A stretch of DNA of 64,000 nt from Azorinus chamasolen (GCA_963576725.1 OY755238.1:27248334-27312333); one strand, 5' to 3'; counted from the first letter of the stretch, positions 21,110 through 33,180 are shown. Translations and numbers: made by a program. The notes: generated by a model not told the origin, from the sequence alone.

Positions 21110-21803
21110 TAATCAAAATACTGAGGTACTGATGATGGTTTCAAATTTAAATTGTATTAAGTTGGGATTTAAAGAATTGAGAGAAAGGAAATTGTTATGG
21201 CAGTGAAGATTTAACAATTGCTTATAATACGTGGTGATAATAAAACTAGAAGTATTATTATACAGTTCAATAGTATGAGATATGAACATACGTGTATTGT
21301 GGTTCTAAGCAATATGTAGACAAAATATAAACAACAGGATCATTATTAATTATCTTCAAATACAGTTTTACAAACTTATTTGTCTGAATGTTCGTAAGAG
21401 GTAAGGTAAAGCAGAACCAACGATCTAACGGACTCGGTGATGACTGTATCTTTTATTCGACGACGTTTCAACCTAACACTTAGGTCTTCATCAGGTGATA
21501 AGACAAGTGAAAGCATTAAAAAAAATTCATAAAGTGCAATTTTTTTTGTAACTTATTACCATGTGACTAGTTTCTAAAAATAGAATCGTGATTGTTAACG
21601 TTGTCATGGAGGTGATGGTATGCTGAAAATTGTCTGAAAAGAGAGAACATAAATCCCCGCTTCCAGGCGTTTTTCAGCAATCAAATAGGTGTGACATAGT
21701 GAAACATACATTATACATATAGCATAGTTATCTATAATATACCATAAATTGAATAAACGTATACATGTACTTCAGTGTTAGTCAGTGTCTTTCATCCAGA
21801 AAC
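21110..21803. other. Inserted DNA, no gene recognised
   Basis: Lies inside the split LINE. Apart from the hammerhead-like motif at 21450-21504, no recognisable coding or repeat content. Confidence 0.45.
21450..21504 (-). ncRNA. Hammerhead ribozyme-like motif
   Basis: On the minus strand: CTGATGA (21494-21488), one extra A, stem II GACCTAA-GTG-TTAGGTT (7 bp, one wobble), GAAA, then CGTCGTC, which can form a tiny stem III (A-U, C-G, G-C) with cleavage after GUC at about 21459. Stem I is partial: a G-C pair, an internal loop, then AUAA:UUAU. Short-stem-III hammerheads of this design are known from Penelope-like elements. No Penelope reverse transcriptase is seen here, so the motif is probably an orphan terminal fragment. 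Activity is untested. Confidence 0.55.
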
Positions 21804-22971
21804 TAGGGCTGTCATGATACACTAACATATTCGAATTATTCGAATATCGTTTCTGGAAGTGAGTGTATCATATTCGCTACCCAAAGAACCGAATATTGAC
21901 GAATACAATTAGACATATATAGGAAATTAATAAAATTAAAAGAAAAACAACATATTTTCGCCAGAAATAATTGAAATATATATACAGATACAGATACAGA
22001 ATATGAGCGAAACATTCCAGCTGCGAAACGTCTTTTCGCAGTGACAACAAGGGAGATGACTCTTGGTGACTTCTTATGTTTACAAATCACGACACCGTGT
22101 GTTGGTCCTGTTGGATTCAACAGGCTTAATAAGTGTACTCTTGCATTCACTTTTTGCAGAAAAGTAGTCAAATGGTTCAAATGTACACGAAACAATTACT
22201 GAAAACAAGTTTGTTTTGATAGGACTACTTCTTAGTTTTTACGACAACCGCAAACTGTTGTTTCATAACAATGTCGGGGCCGAAAGAGATTTTCAGACTC
22301 CAACCAAATATAAAAGCGCCGTCTAGAATCATTTAGGGTTTCTGACGGGATCAGAAGGAAAAACCAACAATGAAATCACTCTTTGTAAAGTGTGCCACCA
22401 CGAAATGAAGTAATACTGCTAGTTGTTGGCTCTAGCGGTTAGTTATCGGAGCGCCCCAATGTCTGAACGTACCCAAAATTTATTGACCAAATTTATTTGA
22501 GTTCGTTCACGATTCACCAGAAATGGACGAAAACAGCAGGCTATATCCAATTAGATACAGTGTAATGCACTGTATTTTGATGGTGCTTGAAAGGTTCTTG
22601 AATTTGAATTAGTATTATTTTTATGCATATTGCCTAAAGAGTAAAATACTACAATAGGACTGGACCAGTTTACTTTTGAACAAGTTTCTTTTCAGTGTTT
22701 CTAGTTTATGTGACTTTGCCAATTAAATATTTAAACTCATACTTTTCCCTTGCTTATCAGCACATGTCCAGTAGCATTTTCATTATAAGCTTTAAGATTC
22801 CTAATCCTAAATATGGACTCAGTCTGGACATGCTTTGGCTTAAGTAACTCTTATTAGCTTATGCCATAGCATGTTTATGTAACTGTATTCGTATTCGTGA
22901 ATATTTATTCGTATTCGCTATGCTGTATCGTGGTACGTATTCGCTACATGGGCGTATCGTTGCAGCCCCTA
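21804..22971 (+). mobile_element. hAT-family deletion derivative
   Basis: Terminal repeats TAGGGCTGTCATGATAC and (right end reversed) TAGGGGCTGCAACGATAC. Flanking 8-mers CCAGAAAC (21796-21803) and CTAGAAAC (22972-22979) match 7 of 8, as expected of an old hAT duplication. TATTCG repeats lie below both ends. Around 22271-22425 a frameshifted stretch (MSGPKEIFRLQPN, GKTNNEITLCKVCHHEMKYC) looks like the start of a BED-finger transposase; the catalytic core is gone. Confidence 0.75.
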
Positions 22972-22979
22972 CTAGAAAC

Positions 22980-24490
22980 ACAATTGTGTTTACTGGGACA
23001 TAGTTCTGGTGTTAGGTATTCCTTAGCTTGTGTGGGTGGGGAGGCAAGTGTGCTGATCAGTTCTTGCAAGGTTGTCATTTCATGTAGTATGTTGGTGATT
23101 GGCTTTTCCCGTGGTGGGGCTATTTTCTTCTCTGAAATTATTCTAATTCTGGGCTTACTCTCAAAAGGCCGATTCCGAGGTAAAATCTTTTTAATTGGCA
23201 GATTGTCTGAATGTTGCAAACCATTTGTTTATTTTAAACAGATCCATGAATTTAAGCTGAAGCAGCATATTAAACACATTTAACATGTTGGCAAACAGAA
23301 TGGACCCTAAGCAGTCTACAGCAGTCTGATCTTGGTCAGTTTTGTGAGCCTAAACATTTACTGGGGTTTAAGTTTTAAAATCATTGCTGTTGTGTGAAGA
23401 TTAGCTCTATGAATATTCATGATGTTATAAAATTTGTACAAGAAAAGAATGCAGATACTCCATTAATGTTCATTTTGAATTTTGCTACCTGTAGATTATT
23501 CATTGGCGTATCTTTTTTATCTGAACTTTGGCATAAAAACATTGCATTGTAAAAAGAACTGTAAATAGTCACCCATTCAAAGTCTCAAAACAAATAGAAA
23601 GTAGATAACGATTAACTATGACTAACACGTTGTTTTTTCAAGAAATTTAACTCTTTATGAAAGGAAGTGGACAACTGGACATCCTTTGAAAACACGAGAA
23701 AAATTGTAGAATTCATGAGGGTTGCTTTGGGAATGCCGAATCCAACCTTATACTATAAATAGAATGTCTAATTACATAACATCTGCGATACTCTTCAAAT
23801 TGAAAAAACCACCAGATCGCTTGAGAAGACAACTTTTCTTCCATCTTCACGTTTCCCATCTCTCTGAAAACATTTCAGCAGATATCTGGATTTCTTTGAG
23901 GCCATGCAGACAGCTCAGTTTCTTTTGTTTTCTAGCTTCCCATGCTGCTAGTGACCCTTCCGTCTTCCCCTAGTCCCTATTTTGAGAATGGGGAAAGAAT
24001 CGGCGTGCACATGCATGATCTTGTTTTAGCATGGCAGCATACAAACTCACCAGTGACCTCCCTTCACTGCGCCGTTCTGAAAATTGCCACAATGTAAGTC
24101 ACTACTAAAATCATAATTCCCTGAACCCTTGAGAATAGATAATTATAACAGATTATCAAATATTCTTACCAAATTTATACAGATCAAATTCTAAAAATAG
24201 ATAATATCCCCAAACAGCTGTGTTCTAGTTTATGGACTCTTTGATTCATGAATGAACTTAGTTGTTAACATTTATATTCATACGCTCAAAAAAGAGATCA
24301 GCTTTACCACTGTACTTGTCATAATTGCAATCCCCTCTTACTCTTACTGTCTCAACTCTCTCCAGATTCATATTCTACCAATATTTCATTTTCAGGAATT
24401 GATAGTCATTAATAACAAGTGCTCTTTGATACAGTGGAATAGTTCATTTACAAATGAGTAAAAGGCATGAAATTCATGAGACTCTGACTA
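22980..24490. other. Inserted DNA with unassigned open frames
   Basis: A minus-strand frame open over 22944-23219 overlaps the hAT end and contains a proline/lysine-rich stretch (RIISEKKIAPPREKPITNI) that I cannot place. The minus strand near 23970-23780 reads SLAAWEARKQKKLSCLHGLK and is also unplaced. A family 2 hairpin scrap lies at about 23290-23345. Confidence 0.35.
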
Positions 24491-24494
24491 AGAT

Positions 24495-25735
24495 AGTTTC
24501 AAACTCAAGAGTCTGAAACCATCAAAAACCAGGGCTCTCAGGCCCATTCCATGGACACAATCAACAAGACAGGAGACCTTCAGCAATGCCAGAACTACCA
24601 GACAATAAGCCTCATCAGTCATCACAGTAAAGTCATGCATAAAGTCATATTGAATAGACTGAAACCACAAGTAGAAGAGATCATTGCTGAAGAACAAGCA
24701 GGATTCAGAGCTGGATACAGCACCCCAGAACAGATATGTAACCTAAGACTTCTCTGTTAGAAGTACCTGCAACACCAGCGACATCATGTTTTCATCAACT
24801 TCGAGAAGGCTTTCAACAGAGTCTGGCATGCAGCACTATGAGGAAGTATGACATCATTGAATCTAGTCAAGACCCTTTAACAGCTGTATGACAGTGGTTG
24901 CAGTGCAATACTCATCAATGGCAACTTGGGTGAATGGTTCAGAAACCTTGTTGGAGTCGGGCAATGATGCCTTTTGTTACCAACCCTTTTAAACATCCTG
25001 GAGCGAATCATGTCCGAGGCCTTGGATGAACTTGAGGGAACATTGCAGGCAGAAACATCACAAACCGGTGCTTTGCAGATGATATTGATGGACCAACAGG
25101 AACTTTACAGGATCTCAAGAACTTAGTGCAGTGCCTGAGCCAAGCATCCACCAAGTTTGCCAATTTGGGATGGAGTTCAGTGCTGAGAAGACTAAGCTCA
25201 TGAGGAACACCACAGAAAACCTTGGAGATGATACTGAGATCAATGGTCAAAGGCTCAGAAAGGTATCAGCCTTCAAGTTCATGTACCTAGAATCTATCAT
25301 GACAGATGAACACTCTAAACCTGAAGTTTTAGCTAGAATTGTACAAGCAGCAGCTGCTCTTTGCAAAGCTGAAGCCCGTTTGTAAGGACAGGAATATTTC
25401 ACTCCATACCAAGATGAGACGGTGTTCTCTTGTCGTTTCAATATCCCTGTATGCTTGTGATACATGGACGCTGACAGCAGAACAAGAGAGATTTCAATCC
25501 TTAGAGATGAGATGCTACAGAAGGATCCTAAACATCTCTTACAAGGATCACATCACCAATAAAGAGGTCTGCAGTCTGGTTTGGGCACTGATTGGCCCTT
25601 ATAAAGAGTTTCTCACTACAGTTTTAAGAAAAGGAAGTTGAGATGGGACGGTCATGTCTCTCGCTCAACAAGCCTCACCAAGACAGTCCTCCATGAAACA
25701 GTAAAATGTCCCCACAACCAACTAGGTTACAGGTA
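24495..25735 (+). pseudogene. LINE reverse transcriptase, decayed
   Basis: Conserved reverse-transcriptase blocks in shifting frames: QCQNYQTISLISHHSKVM, LNRLKPQVEEIIAEEQ, AGFRAGYSTPEQICNLRLLC, HVFINFEKAFNRVWHAAL (catalytic Asp replaced by Asn), PTLLNILERIMSEAL, then C-terminal LYACDTWTLTAEQERFQSLE and MRCYRRILNISYKDHITN. Multiple stops. Ends near 25735. Confidence 0.8.
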
Positions 25736-25759
25736 GAGAGAAGTAATTAAAACATACAA

Positions 25760-25990
25760 CATTGCCACCACAGAAACTGTAGAATCAAATCCATATTATT
25801 CCATAAGCAAACAAAGCAGACCCTGATCAGATGGCTCCTATAGGATCTGTCTTTTCAAACAGAGTAGATTGACCAAGATCAGGGTCTGGTCTGATTGCTT
25901 ATGAAATAATATCAATCTGACAGAACTGTTTCTGCCTTGATCGATATAAACTGTACCATAATAAAATCTCAGACCTATAACTTATAGTCG
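25760..25990. repeat. Two family 2 MITE halves fused head-to-head
   Basis: A reversed family 2 left half (AGAAACTGTAGAATCAAATC, GGCTCCTATAGGATCTGTC) is followed directly by a forward right half (CAAACAGAGTAGATTGACCA, AATAATATCAATCTGACAGA). Confidence 0.55.
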
Positions 25991-26139
25991 CAACCTGTAT
26001 TCTTGGGGTGTGGTAAAGTTGTTGCATTTCACTTTCAGGTGTGACTTACTTTGACTTACAGCTCAATATCATAGAAAGAAAACACAAGTAACTTAGTATG
26101 AACAGATTCCTAGTAAAATCATAAAATATTCCAATAAAA

Positions 26140-26711
26140 GATTCAATTCATATTGAGTACTTAAGCAATGTAAAGATCTCACTGTCACTGATAAAAAAAA
26201 ACACTAGAAAATTGTGTCTGTTAGACACAGCGATGCCCCCGTGGTGGTGCTTGACAATGAAAAAACTGTGACAACCAACTGCACATACAAATATTCTGAA
26301 AATGGGTGATCCCTCGAAAGCAAAAGTAGAAATGCAAAAAGAGAAAATTGAAGACTCGGTTTTATTGAGTCTGTTCATGAGTAGTAATTAAAAGTGCAAC
26401 ACTACTCACACACCGTAGCACCGGCTTAAGCAGTATTCAATTTTCAAAACTAATAGTAATAACATGAAAACTAATGATCCCGAAGGACCAGAAAATATAA
26501 CAACACTGAGAATGAAGTATGGGGCGACTTTTTACGGCCGCCACTCAAGCACTTAACACCTGCTGTTGTGAAGTACATATATTCTGAAAATGGGTGATCC
26601 CTCGAAAGCAAAAGTAGAAATGCAAAAAGCTTGACACACAGACAGACAGATGGCCATGGACAGGTGCAAAACATAATGCCCCCTGACTGTCGTCAACAGG
26701 GGCATAAAAAT
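26140..26711. repeat. Bivalve-type dispersed repeat
   Basis: Contains ATTCTGAAAATGGGTGATCC twice, GACTCGGTTTTATTGAGTCT and GCCGCCACTCAAGCACTTAA; the same modules recur at 43389-43825 and 44210-44290. The right end GGGGCATAAAAA resembles the left end of the 152-bp element. Confidence 0.65.
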
Positions 26712-26782
26712 AAATTGTGCACAATATGAAACATTAGAAAGTATTGCTTTTGAATAGATGAACTTTATAATTGTGCCGGTCT

Positions 26783-26840
26783 TTAAACCCTTTAGCTCAC
26801 AAATACGCCTTTCTATGCCTTTGCAAACAGAGTAGACCCA
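26783..26840 (+). repeat. Family 2 MITE left end
   Basis: TTAAACCCTTTAGCTCACAA through CAAACAGAGTAGACCCA, then broken by a palindromic insert. Confidence 0.65.
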
Positions 26841-26935
26841 TACAAAATGGACTTCTTCATTCCTTCATGTCGGATTTAAAATGACTTATTCATTTCTCCA
26901 AGCCGACATGAAGGAATGAAGAAGTCCGTTTTGTA
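26841..26935. repeat. Palindrome with 33-bp arms
   Basis: Arms 26841-26873 and 26903-26935 (GGACTTCTTCATTCCTTCAT type) match at 32 of 33 positions with a 29-bp spacer. Confidence 0.85.
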
Positions 26936-27211
26936 TTTTCTGTATTGTATTTAGAATAGTTCCGAATCGATAATATCGTAAACACAGTTGAATGTTCATC
27001 TGTACAATTTCAGTATCCAAGTAAATGTACAGTACAGTCGAGACTGTCTTACCTATATATAACCCAGCCTTATTGGTATTGCATTCATAAATTTGTAATG
27101 ATGTACAAATGTACAAGTAAGTCCATGTTTATTACGAGGCTAATAAAGATATGCATGTACTTTCTTCTTCAAATGTATATTTGTTACGATAAACAATAGA
27201 AATGAAAACAG

Positions 27212-28496
27212 AACAAGAGATGTCACAGTCACGTGACAAATGCCCCCAAAAATTGTACCCTGTGACCTTGACCTTTGACCCATGGACCAGGGAGTTGACA
27301 CATCGTCTTTGTGTGGTGAACATTTGTGCCAGGTTCCTTTGAAATCCATTCACAGATAAACAAGTAATTGTACCCTGTGACCTTGACCTTTGACATATGG
27401 ACCAGGGAGCTGAACGCGACACATCGTCTTTGTCTGGTGAACATCTGTGCCAAATTATATTGAAATCCATTGATAGATAAAGATGTTACAGACCGGACAC
27501 GAAATTTGTGACAAAGTAATTGTACCCTGTGACCTTGACCTTTGACCCATGGACCAGGGAGTTGAAAGCGACACATCATCTTTGTCTGGTGAACATTTGT
27601 GCCAAATCATATTGAAATCCATTGATATATAAAGAAGTTACAGACCGGACACGAAATTTGTGACAAAGTAATTGTACCCCGTGACCTTGATCTTTGACCT
27701 ATGGACCTGGAGTTGAACGTTACACATCGTCTTTGTGTGGTGAACATTTGTGCCAAGTTATATTGAAATCCATTGATAGATAAAGAAGTTACAGGCCGGA
27801 CTCGAAATTTGTTACAAAGTAATTGTACCCTGTGACCTTGACCTTTGACCCATAGACCTGGGAGTTGAACGCGACACATTGTCTTTGTGTGGTGAACATT
27901 TGTGCCAAGTTATATTGAAATCCATTGATAGATGAAGAAGTTACAGACCGGACACGAAATTTGTGACAAAGTAATTGTACCCTGTGACCTTGACCTTTGA
28001 CCCATGGACATGGGAGTTGAACACGACACATCGTCTTTGAGTGGTGAACATTTGTGGCAAGTTATATTGAAATCCATTGATAGATGAAGAAGTTACAGAC
28101 CGGACACGAAATTTGTGACAAAGTAATTGTACCCTGTGACCTTGACCTTTGACCCATGGACCAGGGAGTTGAACGCGACACATCGTCTCTGTCTGGTGAA
28201 CATTTGTGGCAAGTTATATTGAAATCCATTGATAGATAAAGATGTTACAGACCGAACACGAAATTTGTGACAAAGTAATTCCGAACACGAAATTTGTGAC
28301 AAAGTAATTGTACCCTGTGACCTTGACCTTTGACCCATGGACCAGGGAGTTGATTGATAGATGAAGAAGTTACAGACCGGACACGAATTTGGGACAGAAG
28401 GACAGACGGACGGACAGACGTTCGGACAGACGGACAGATGGACAGCGGACGGACAGACAATGCGATTACTATATGCCCGCCTTTGGGGGCATAAAA
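27212..28496 (-). repeat. 152-bp tandem-core element, copy A
   Basis: Read on the minus strand: left end TTATGCCCCCAAAGGCGGGC (self-pairing), a GTCC-type microsatellite, then about seven to eight 152-bp units, then TGTCACGTGACTGTGACA hairpin and CATCTCTTGTT. Each unit carries GGGTCAAAGGTCAAGGTCA or a close variant. The serial ~80-codon frames 152 bp apart are just translations of the repeat. Architecture resembles bivalve pearl elements of the Helitron/HINE type (inference). Confidence 0.8.
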
Positions 28497-29859
28497 AGGT
28501 GTTCTGTAATATTCTTTATTTAAATCCATAATTATCAAATACTAACGCGAACAAGCATGACAAGTCATGAAATCAAGCACATAAACACAATGTCTACTTC
28601 CGTTTTACCAAATAAGTTCTCTTTTTAAAAAACAATCAAGTCACTACACGTAACACTCAGAAGTTTCTTGAAAAAGTCGTTATGGCTTTATCAGCTCATT
28701 GTTTTAGAAATATTTGCGCTAATAATATGCACGCCTGTTTTAACACAAGTAATTTTATTAAACAATTAATTCTATTGATGTGTACCCACTTAACGTGACG
28801 CTCTTAGAAAGTGTGAAAAATATGCGCCACCAGGAGACCGACAATCAAAACAGGTAGGGTACAGTTGTGTTTGCCATCCTTTTGTGTTCGAGTATTGACT
28901 TTTTCTCGAGGGGCCGTCCCATGGTCGTTTAACACAACCGAATTTACCCCCGATATAAACGTTACGGAGCACTAAACACGGTTGGGTAACAGATAAGACA
29001 GCTAGTCGTTATATAGAACCCAAATATATAGTAAATTCGTTCGGGAGCAAAACATACAGTCGTTTAACACAGCACGTCATTATATACTGCTGGTCATTAG
29101 GACAGTCTAGACTGTATAGACTGTATAGAAATCCACAATAAGAACAAGTTGTAGAAATGATATCATTATATAAGTGTATGTGTCGGAATTCCGAACATGG
29201 AAGAAAATGGGTGGCAGATGCCACCCAGTAAATATAAAACTACATTTTCTGTTTGCCGTTCGTGTAAACCCGAAATTTCGAGCTTGTCTAAACTAGAACT
29301 CCCGTAAAAATGAAAGAGTACACACCTTAATGAACCATGTGACCTCTCTGACAGATTAAAGCGCGAACAAAAGCATCTGGCTGCTAATCGGCTTACTTCA
29401 ATTCTTATGGAGCCCTTACGTAATATCTATCATTCCCCAGCAAGAATATCATCTGGCAGATTTTACATTATCATGTTAGAGAAATGATCTGTAGAGCAAC
29501 TGTAAATTAAAACTGTAAATTAAAGAAGTTTACTAGTATGTAGTTTATTGGTGTAACAGCTTGTTTAAATATATACATGTACACAATGTTATCTCACCAC
29601 CTTCCCAGCAGATATCTTTAAGACAGGCTTATAAAACTCTTTGTTACATCCTAGCAACAAAAACATGTATACAAAACATTCTAGTATGAATCACCCTTAC
29701 ATGTACATTATGTATGTTAACAAACCCTGTACATAAAACATTAAATGATAACTAGAATCAGTCTGGACAACAAAGACAACATTCAATGACTCTACACTGA
29801 TGACCATGCTTACATAATGATAATGATCATGAATTTACTACCTGTGTGATCACGTTTCC
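28497..29859. other. No gene recognised
   Basis: About 1.4 kb without recognisable coding, RNA or repeat signature; the longest frames are about 60-70 codons. Confidence 0.45.
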
Positions 29860-29935
29860 TACACGAGTCTGATCTGGGTCGGTCTACCCAGTTTGCAAAG
29901 GCATAGAAAGGCATATTTATGGAGTAAAGGGTTAA
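29860..29935 (-). repeat. Family 2 MITE end fragment
   Basis: GTCTGATCTGGGTCGGTCTA followed by TATTTATGGAGTAAAGGGTT. Confidence 0.65.
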
Positions 29936-30178
29936 TAAACTGAATATTCATGAGCAACTTTCTCCAATACAACAACTTTATCTCACAGGTTGAGAAATGA
30001 ATAGAAGCAATAAATTTGTTCAATCGTAAAGCCCAGTGTTTCTTTTTTCACAAAATCGTGTGAGATTCATATATATCAAACAGATAAGAGTACAACTTGT
30101 CAAGGAGTACATGCATGTACATGTACAAATAATGTGGCTTCCTCTATTTTCACTGATTTATGAAACCCTTTTTGTGCT

Positions 30179-30415
30179 TAAGATTTACTCCATATACAAA
30201 CACCTTGTAAACAAAGTCCACTCAGATCAGAATCTGCTTTGTCTGCTTATGAAACTATATATAGATCTGATTCTGCCATGGCCACAAGTTTCTGTCATCA
30301 TTCTGTGTTATTTCGTTTCTGTGCCATTTTAAAAATTATTAAAATTTTAAACTAATTTGTATTCATGATGTAATTATTTCTCATGTGAATATGCATGAAG
30401 TAATTGGTTAAATGC
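30179..30415 (+). repeat. Family 2 MITE with lost hairpin
   Basis: TTAAGATTTACTCCATATAC left end and ATGCATGAAGTAATTGGTTA right end; the hairpin is reduced to TCAGATCAGAATCTG. Confidence 0.6.
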
Positions 30416-30589
30416 CAATCTCAATCCACAATTGGCAAACCACAAAGCTAAACTAACAACATTGTGTTTGTGAAACACTACTTCTCCAACAAGCTATATA
30501 GATCCCATCTCTTGGAATAAATTTGGTGGTGGTTGCGTCTTGTATGTGGCTTTGCCTGCTTGACTTTACTACTTTTTCATTACCCAACA

Positions 30590-30730
30590 CGAGCATTTAC
30601 TTGAGAAAAGGAATTTTTTTTAGAATTGTGTAGTTTTGAAATCAAATGCTCTATTTATCACAACTGTTTCATTTATAAGGTGATTTTTACAGAGGCATCA
30701 AAAGGCGCAAATATGAGGGACTGGGTTAAC
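30590..30730 (+). repeat. Truncated family 3 MITE
   Basis: GAGCATTTACTTGAGAAAAG, a half hairpin, and GAGGGACTGGGTTAA end. Confidence 0.65.
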
Positions 30731-31059
30731 ACCAAAAGTTGTACACATATTCATGTTACAATTGTAAAAAAAAATACACATATTCATGTTACAATAATGT
30801 TTACAGCCCAAGTTCCCACTATATATTCAGTTAATCACTACCATTATCTAAATATTGTTACATGTAAATCCTTAGAAATTAAACTATCAAATTGTTATTG
30901 AGAATTGTTGTACACGAATGATGGATCACACAGGCAGTGTTCAATCTTGCTTGATCTCAGAGGGAGCCCTTCAAACCCCCAAGGACTTTCTTACAGGGGG
31001 CCATCCATATAAGTTGGGTGACAAATGCAAATTCAGGTAAAACTGTAAAATAAACATTA

Positions 31060-32005
31060 TTTTCCAATTTACTGGATCCAAGACTTCTATCTTGGTTTCC
31101 TACATGCTTTTTGCCCACTAGAGGCAGCAACATCTTGGACCTATTCATCGCCAACCGTCCCATTTGAGCAATGTTAACCCTTTCCCTCATATAAACGTGT
31201 TTTCAAGCATTTGCAAACAGAGTAGACCCAGATCAGACGGCTCCTAGAGGAGCCGTCTGATCAGGGTCTACTCTGTTTGCTAATAGAATTTGATAGATCT
31301 GTTTCTATGTCTACAATGTTCCACCTTCCATATTTCATATTTTGTCAATGAATATTCAGTAGGAATTGAAATTTGTACTAAACTTAGAACAGGGAAAGGG
31401 TTAACCACTAGCAGGAGTGAGTGACCATGACAAAGTCTTTGTGCAAGTACAAATATCAGCAACACACCGGAAACCAACTCGCAGGGAGATCCTGCAGTGG
31501 AAAAATGCCCATTCCATAGTTATCCGAACAACCTTACACGCCTTCAGCAGTGACTTTATCTATATCACCGACACTAACATAGACACACTCTGGAAGACCA
31601 GCGACTTTGTTTGCTCCACCATCGACACCCATATACCTTCTAATATATCTAAACTCTTTAGTCAACCCTGAATCACATGGAAAGCAAAGTGTCTCTCCAG
31701 AAGGTAGAAGAGAGTCTTCCAGATGGTCATGGGTACGAGGAGCAAGGCTGACATAACCACCTACAAACAGGCATGCAAGGACACCAGTTGCAAGTGTAGA
31801 AAGGCCTACATCAGCGACATGGTTACAACAGATCGCAACCTAAAGAAGCTCTATTTGCTAGTCAAGGGAAAGCGACGGGACAACAGCTGCATCTCACCCT
31901 TGAGTCTGCAGAAGTCACACACAGCAGTACAGCAACCAAGGCATCCATCCTCAAAAACCAATTCAGTAGCATTCTCATCTGCGAAGACTTGTCAGACACA
32001 TACCT
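31060..32005 (+). pseudogene. CR1-like LINE fragment, endonuclease to RT linker
   Basis: Reads RGSN-LDLFIANRP, then after a MITE PLAGVSDHDKVFVQVQ (endonuclease SDH motif), RREILQWKNAHSIVIRTTL, YKQACKDTSCKCRKAYISD, MVTTDRNLKKLYLLVKGKRR and THSSTATKASILKNQFSSIL. It is collinear with, and diverged from, the LINE at 46-49.5 kb. The next block of the same element may be 33557-34290, with 1.55 kb between. Confidence 0.75.
31174..31404 (+). repeat. Family 1 MITE inserted in a LINE
   Basis: TTAA at 31174-31177 and 31401-31404. Removing the element plus one TTAA restores continuous LINE codons (..QC-[TAA]-PLAGVSDHD). This shows directly that TTAA is the duplicated target. Confidence 0.88.
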
Positions 32006-32040
32006 GTCACGACACAAGCATTGCGCGTGTCACATTTTAA

Positions 32041-32915
32041 GTCTAAATCACCTTCACATGCTTAGTTCAGCACACACGCCTTTTCTAAATTCTTGAGAAA
32101 AAAAAGATTTGAAATATGACCATTGAACACTTAAAATAAATTGGCTATTGCCCTCAAAACCCCTTAAATCGGCCCATAATTACAGTAATCATGTGTAAAT
32201 TACGACCCATTATTTAAGCCAAATCGCAGTGACGACACATGCAGCTGTCACAGAGTTACGAAAATGATATAATATATTAAAATATTATGTTTTGATATAA
32301 TTTAGAAATCTAACCAGAAGGGAAGATGAGTGTAACTAAACGACCTTGGATTCTGGTATAAACTGTTTATTTTCTGATGATTTAGAAATGTATAAATTAT
32401 GAAGAATTAGTACACTGGTGAGTCTACACAGATATAGTTAATTAATTGCAGATATAACTGACTGATCTGTGAAGACAGCTTAGTGGAAAGGGCTGGTCAT
32501 GTTGAACATAATAATTAGTCTTAATATCACTAATGACCAGACTGTTGTATATGGACAAGTGCTATCCTGGGTCTTTGGTTGTCTTGATGTAATCAATCAA
32601 ACATTAGGACAGCCTGACCAGCATGTGCAAATAAAAGTTTGTTAAGCAGTGGCTAAACCTCTAAAGGTGACACTAAGATGTAAACAAAGATTTAGGTTCT
32701 GAAGGTCTGGAGACAACAGACTAGTATGAGAGGCAGTAATTAGTGTTATTAAGAGTTTGTACAGAATGAAAGGTGGATGATGAGAGATGAATGGAAGAAG
32801 ATGGTTGGTTGATAAGAATTATGTGTGGGTGTGGGTGTGGCTAGAATCAGCAGAATTGAGAGAGAGAGTTGCAGTTGAGGGTAAGAAGATAATATTGGAC
32901 AGATAAGATTGAGAG
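32041..32915. other. No gene recognised
   Basis: AT-rich DNA with a purine-rich GGATGATGAGAGATGAATGG stretch near 32775; nothing recognised. Confidence 0.45.
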
Positions 32916-33125
32916 TTAAAGGGGATGTCCCTACATTTGACGCGTTTCATAAACACTTAAAATGTACAAAACCCATTTGTTTATATGCTGAAAAGTAGTA
33001 TATCGCAAAAAGCCCCATCCAATTACCGTTTATAATGACAAAACATCCATGTGTTTGATATCGCCGATCCCGGTTTTACTCCCCGATGTTTCAATTTTAT
33101 TCGGGTTGGGTTTTAATTTCGTAAC
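32916..33125 (+). repeat. Family 6 element, left part
   Basis: TTAAAGGGGATGTCCCTACA at the TTAA 32916-32919; matches 39860-40168 for about 190 bp, then diverges (TTCGGGTTGGGTTTTAATTT) instead of reaching the usual right end. Confidence 0.7.
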
Positions 33126-33180
33126 CGTTCGCCCTATTCGCGATTCTCCGACCACTTCTGAGAAAGCTATTACGTAAACA

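Larger units (their letters stand above)
18640..25735 (+). mobile_element. Dead RTE-like LINE split by insertions
   Basis: Three collinear pieces of one non-LTR retrotransposon: 18640-20113 (endonuclease), about 21010-21108 (linker, PGVENIPAELMQAGG) and 24495-25735 (reverse transcriptase to C-terminus). The gaps hold a tandem-core element (20114-21009) and about 3.4 kb that includes a hAT derivative. Sequence style (TWNVRTM start, AEEQAGFRAG, MRCYRRILNISYKDH) matches elements annotated as RTE-like; the clade is inferred, not tested. Confidence 0.75.

Noticed and set aside
27229..28338. Series of ~80-codon frames with repeated GPWVKGQGHRVQLLCHKF
   Set aside because: They are six-frame translations of the 152-bp tandem units, spaced exactly 152 bp apart, with no coding-type substitution pattern visible.
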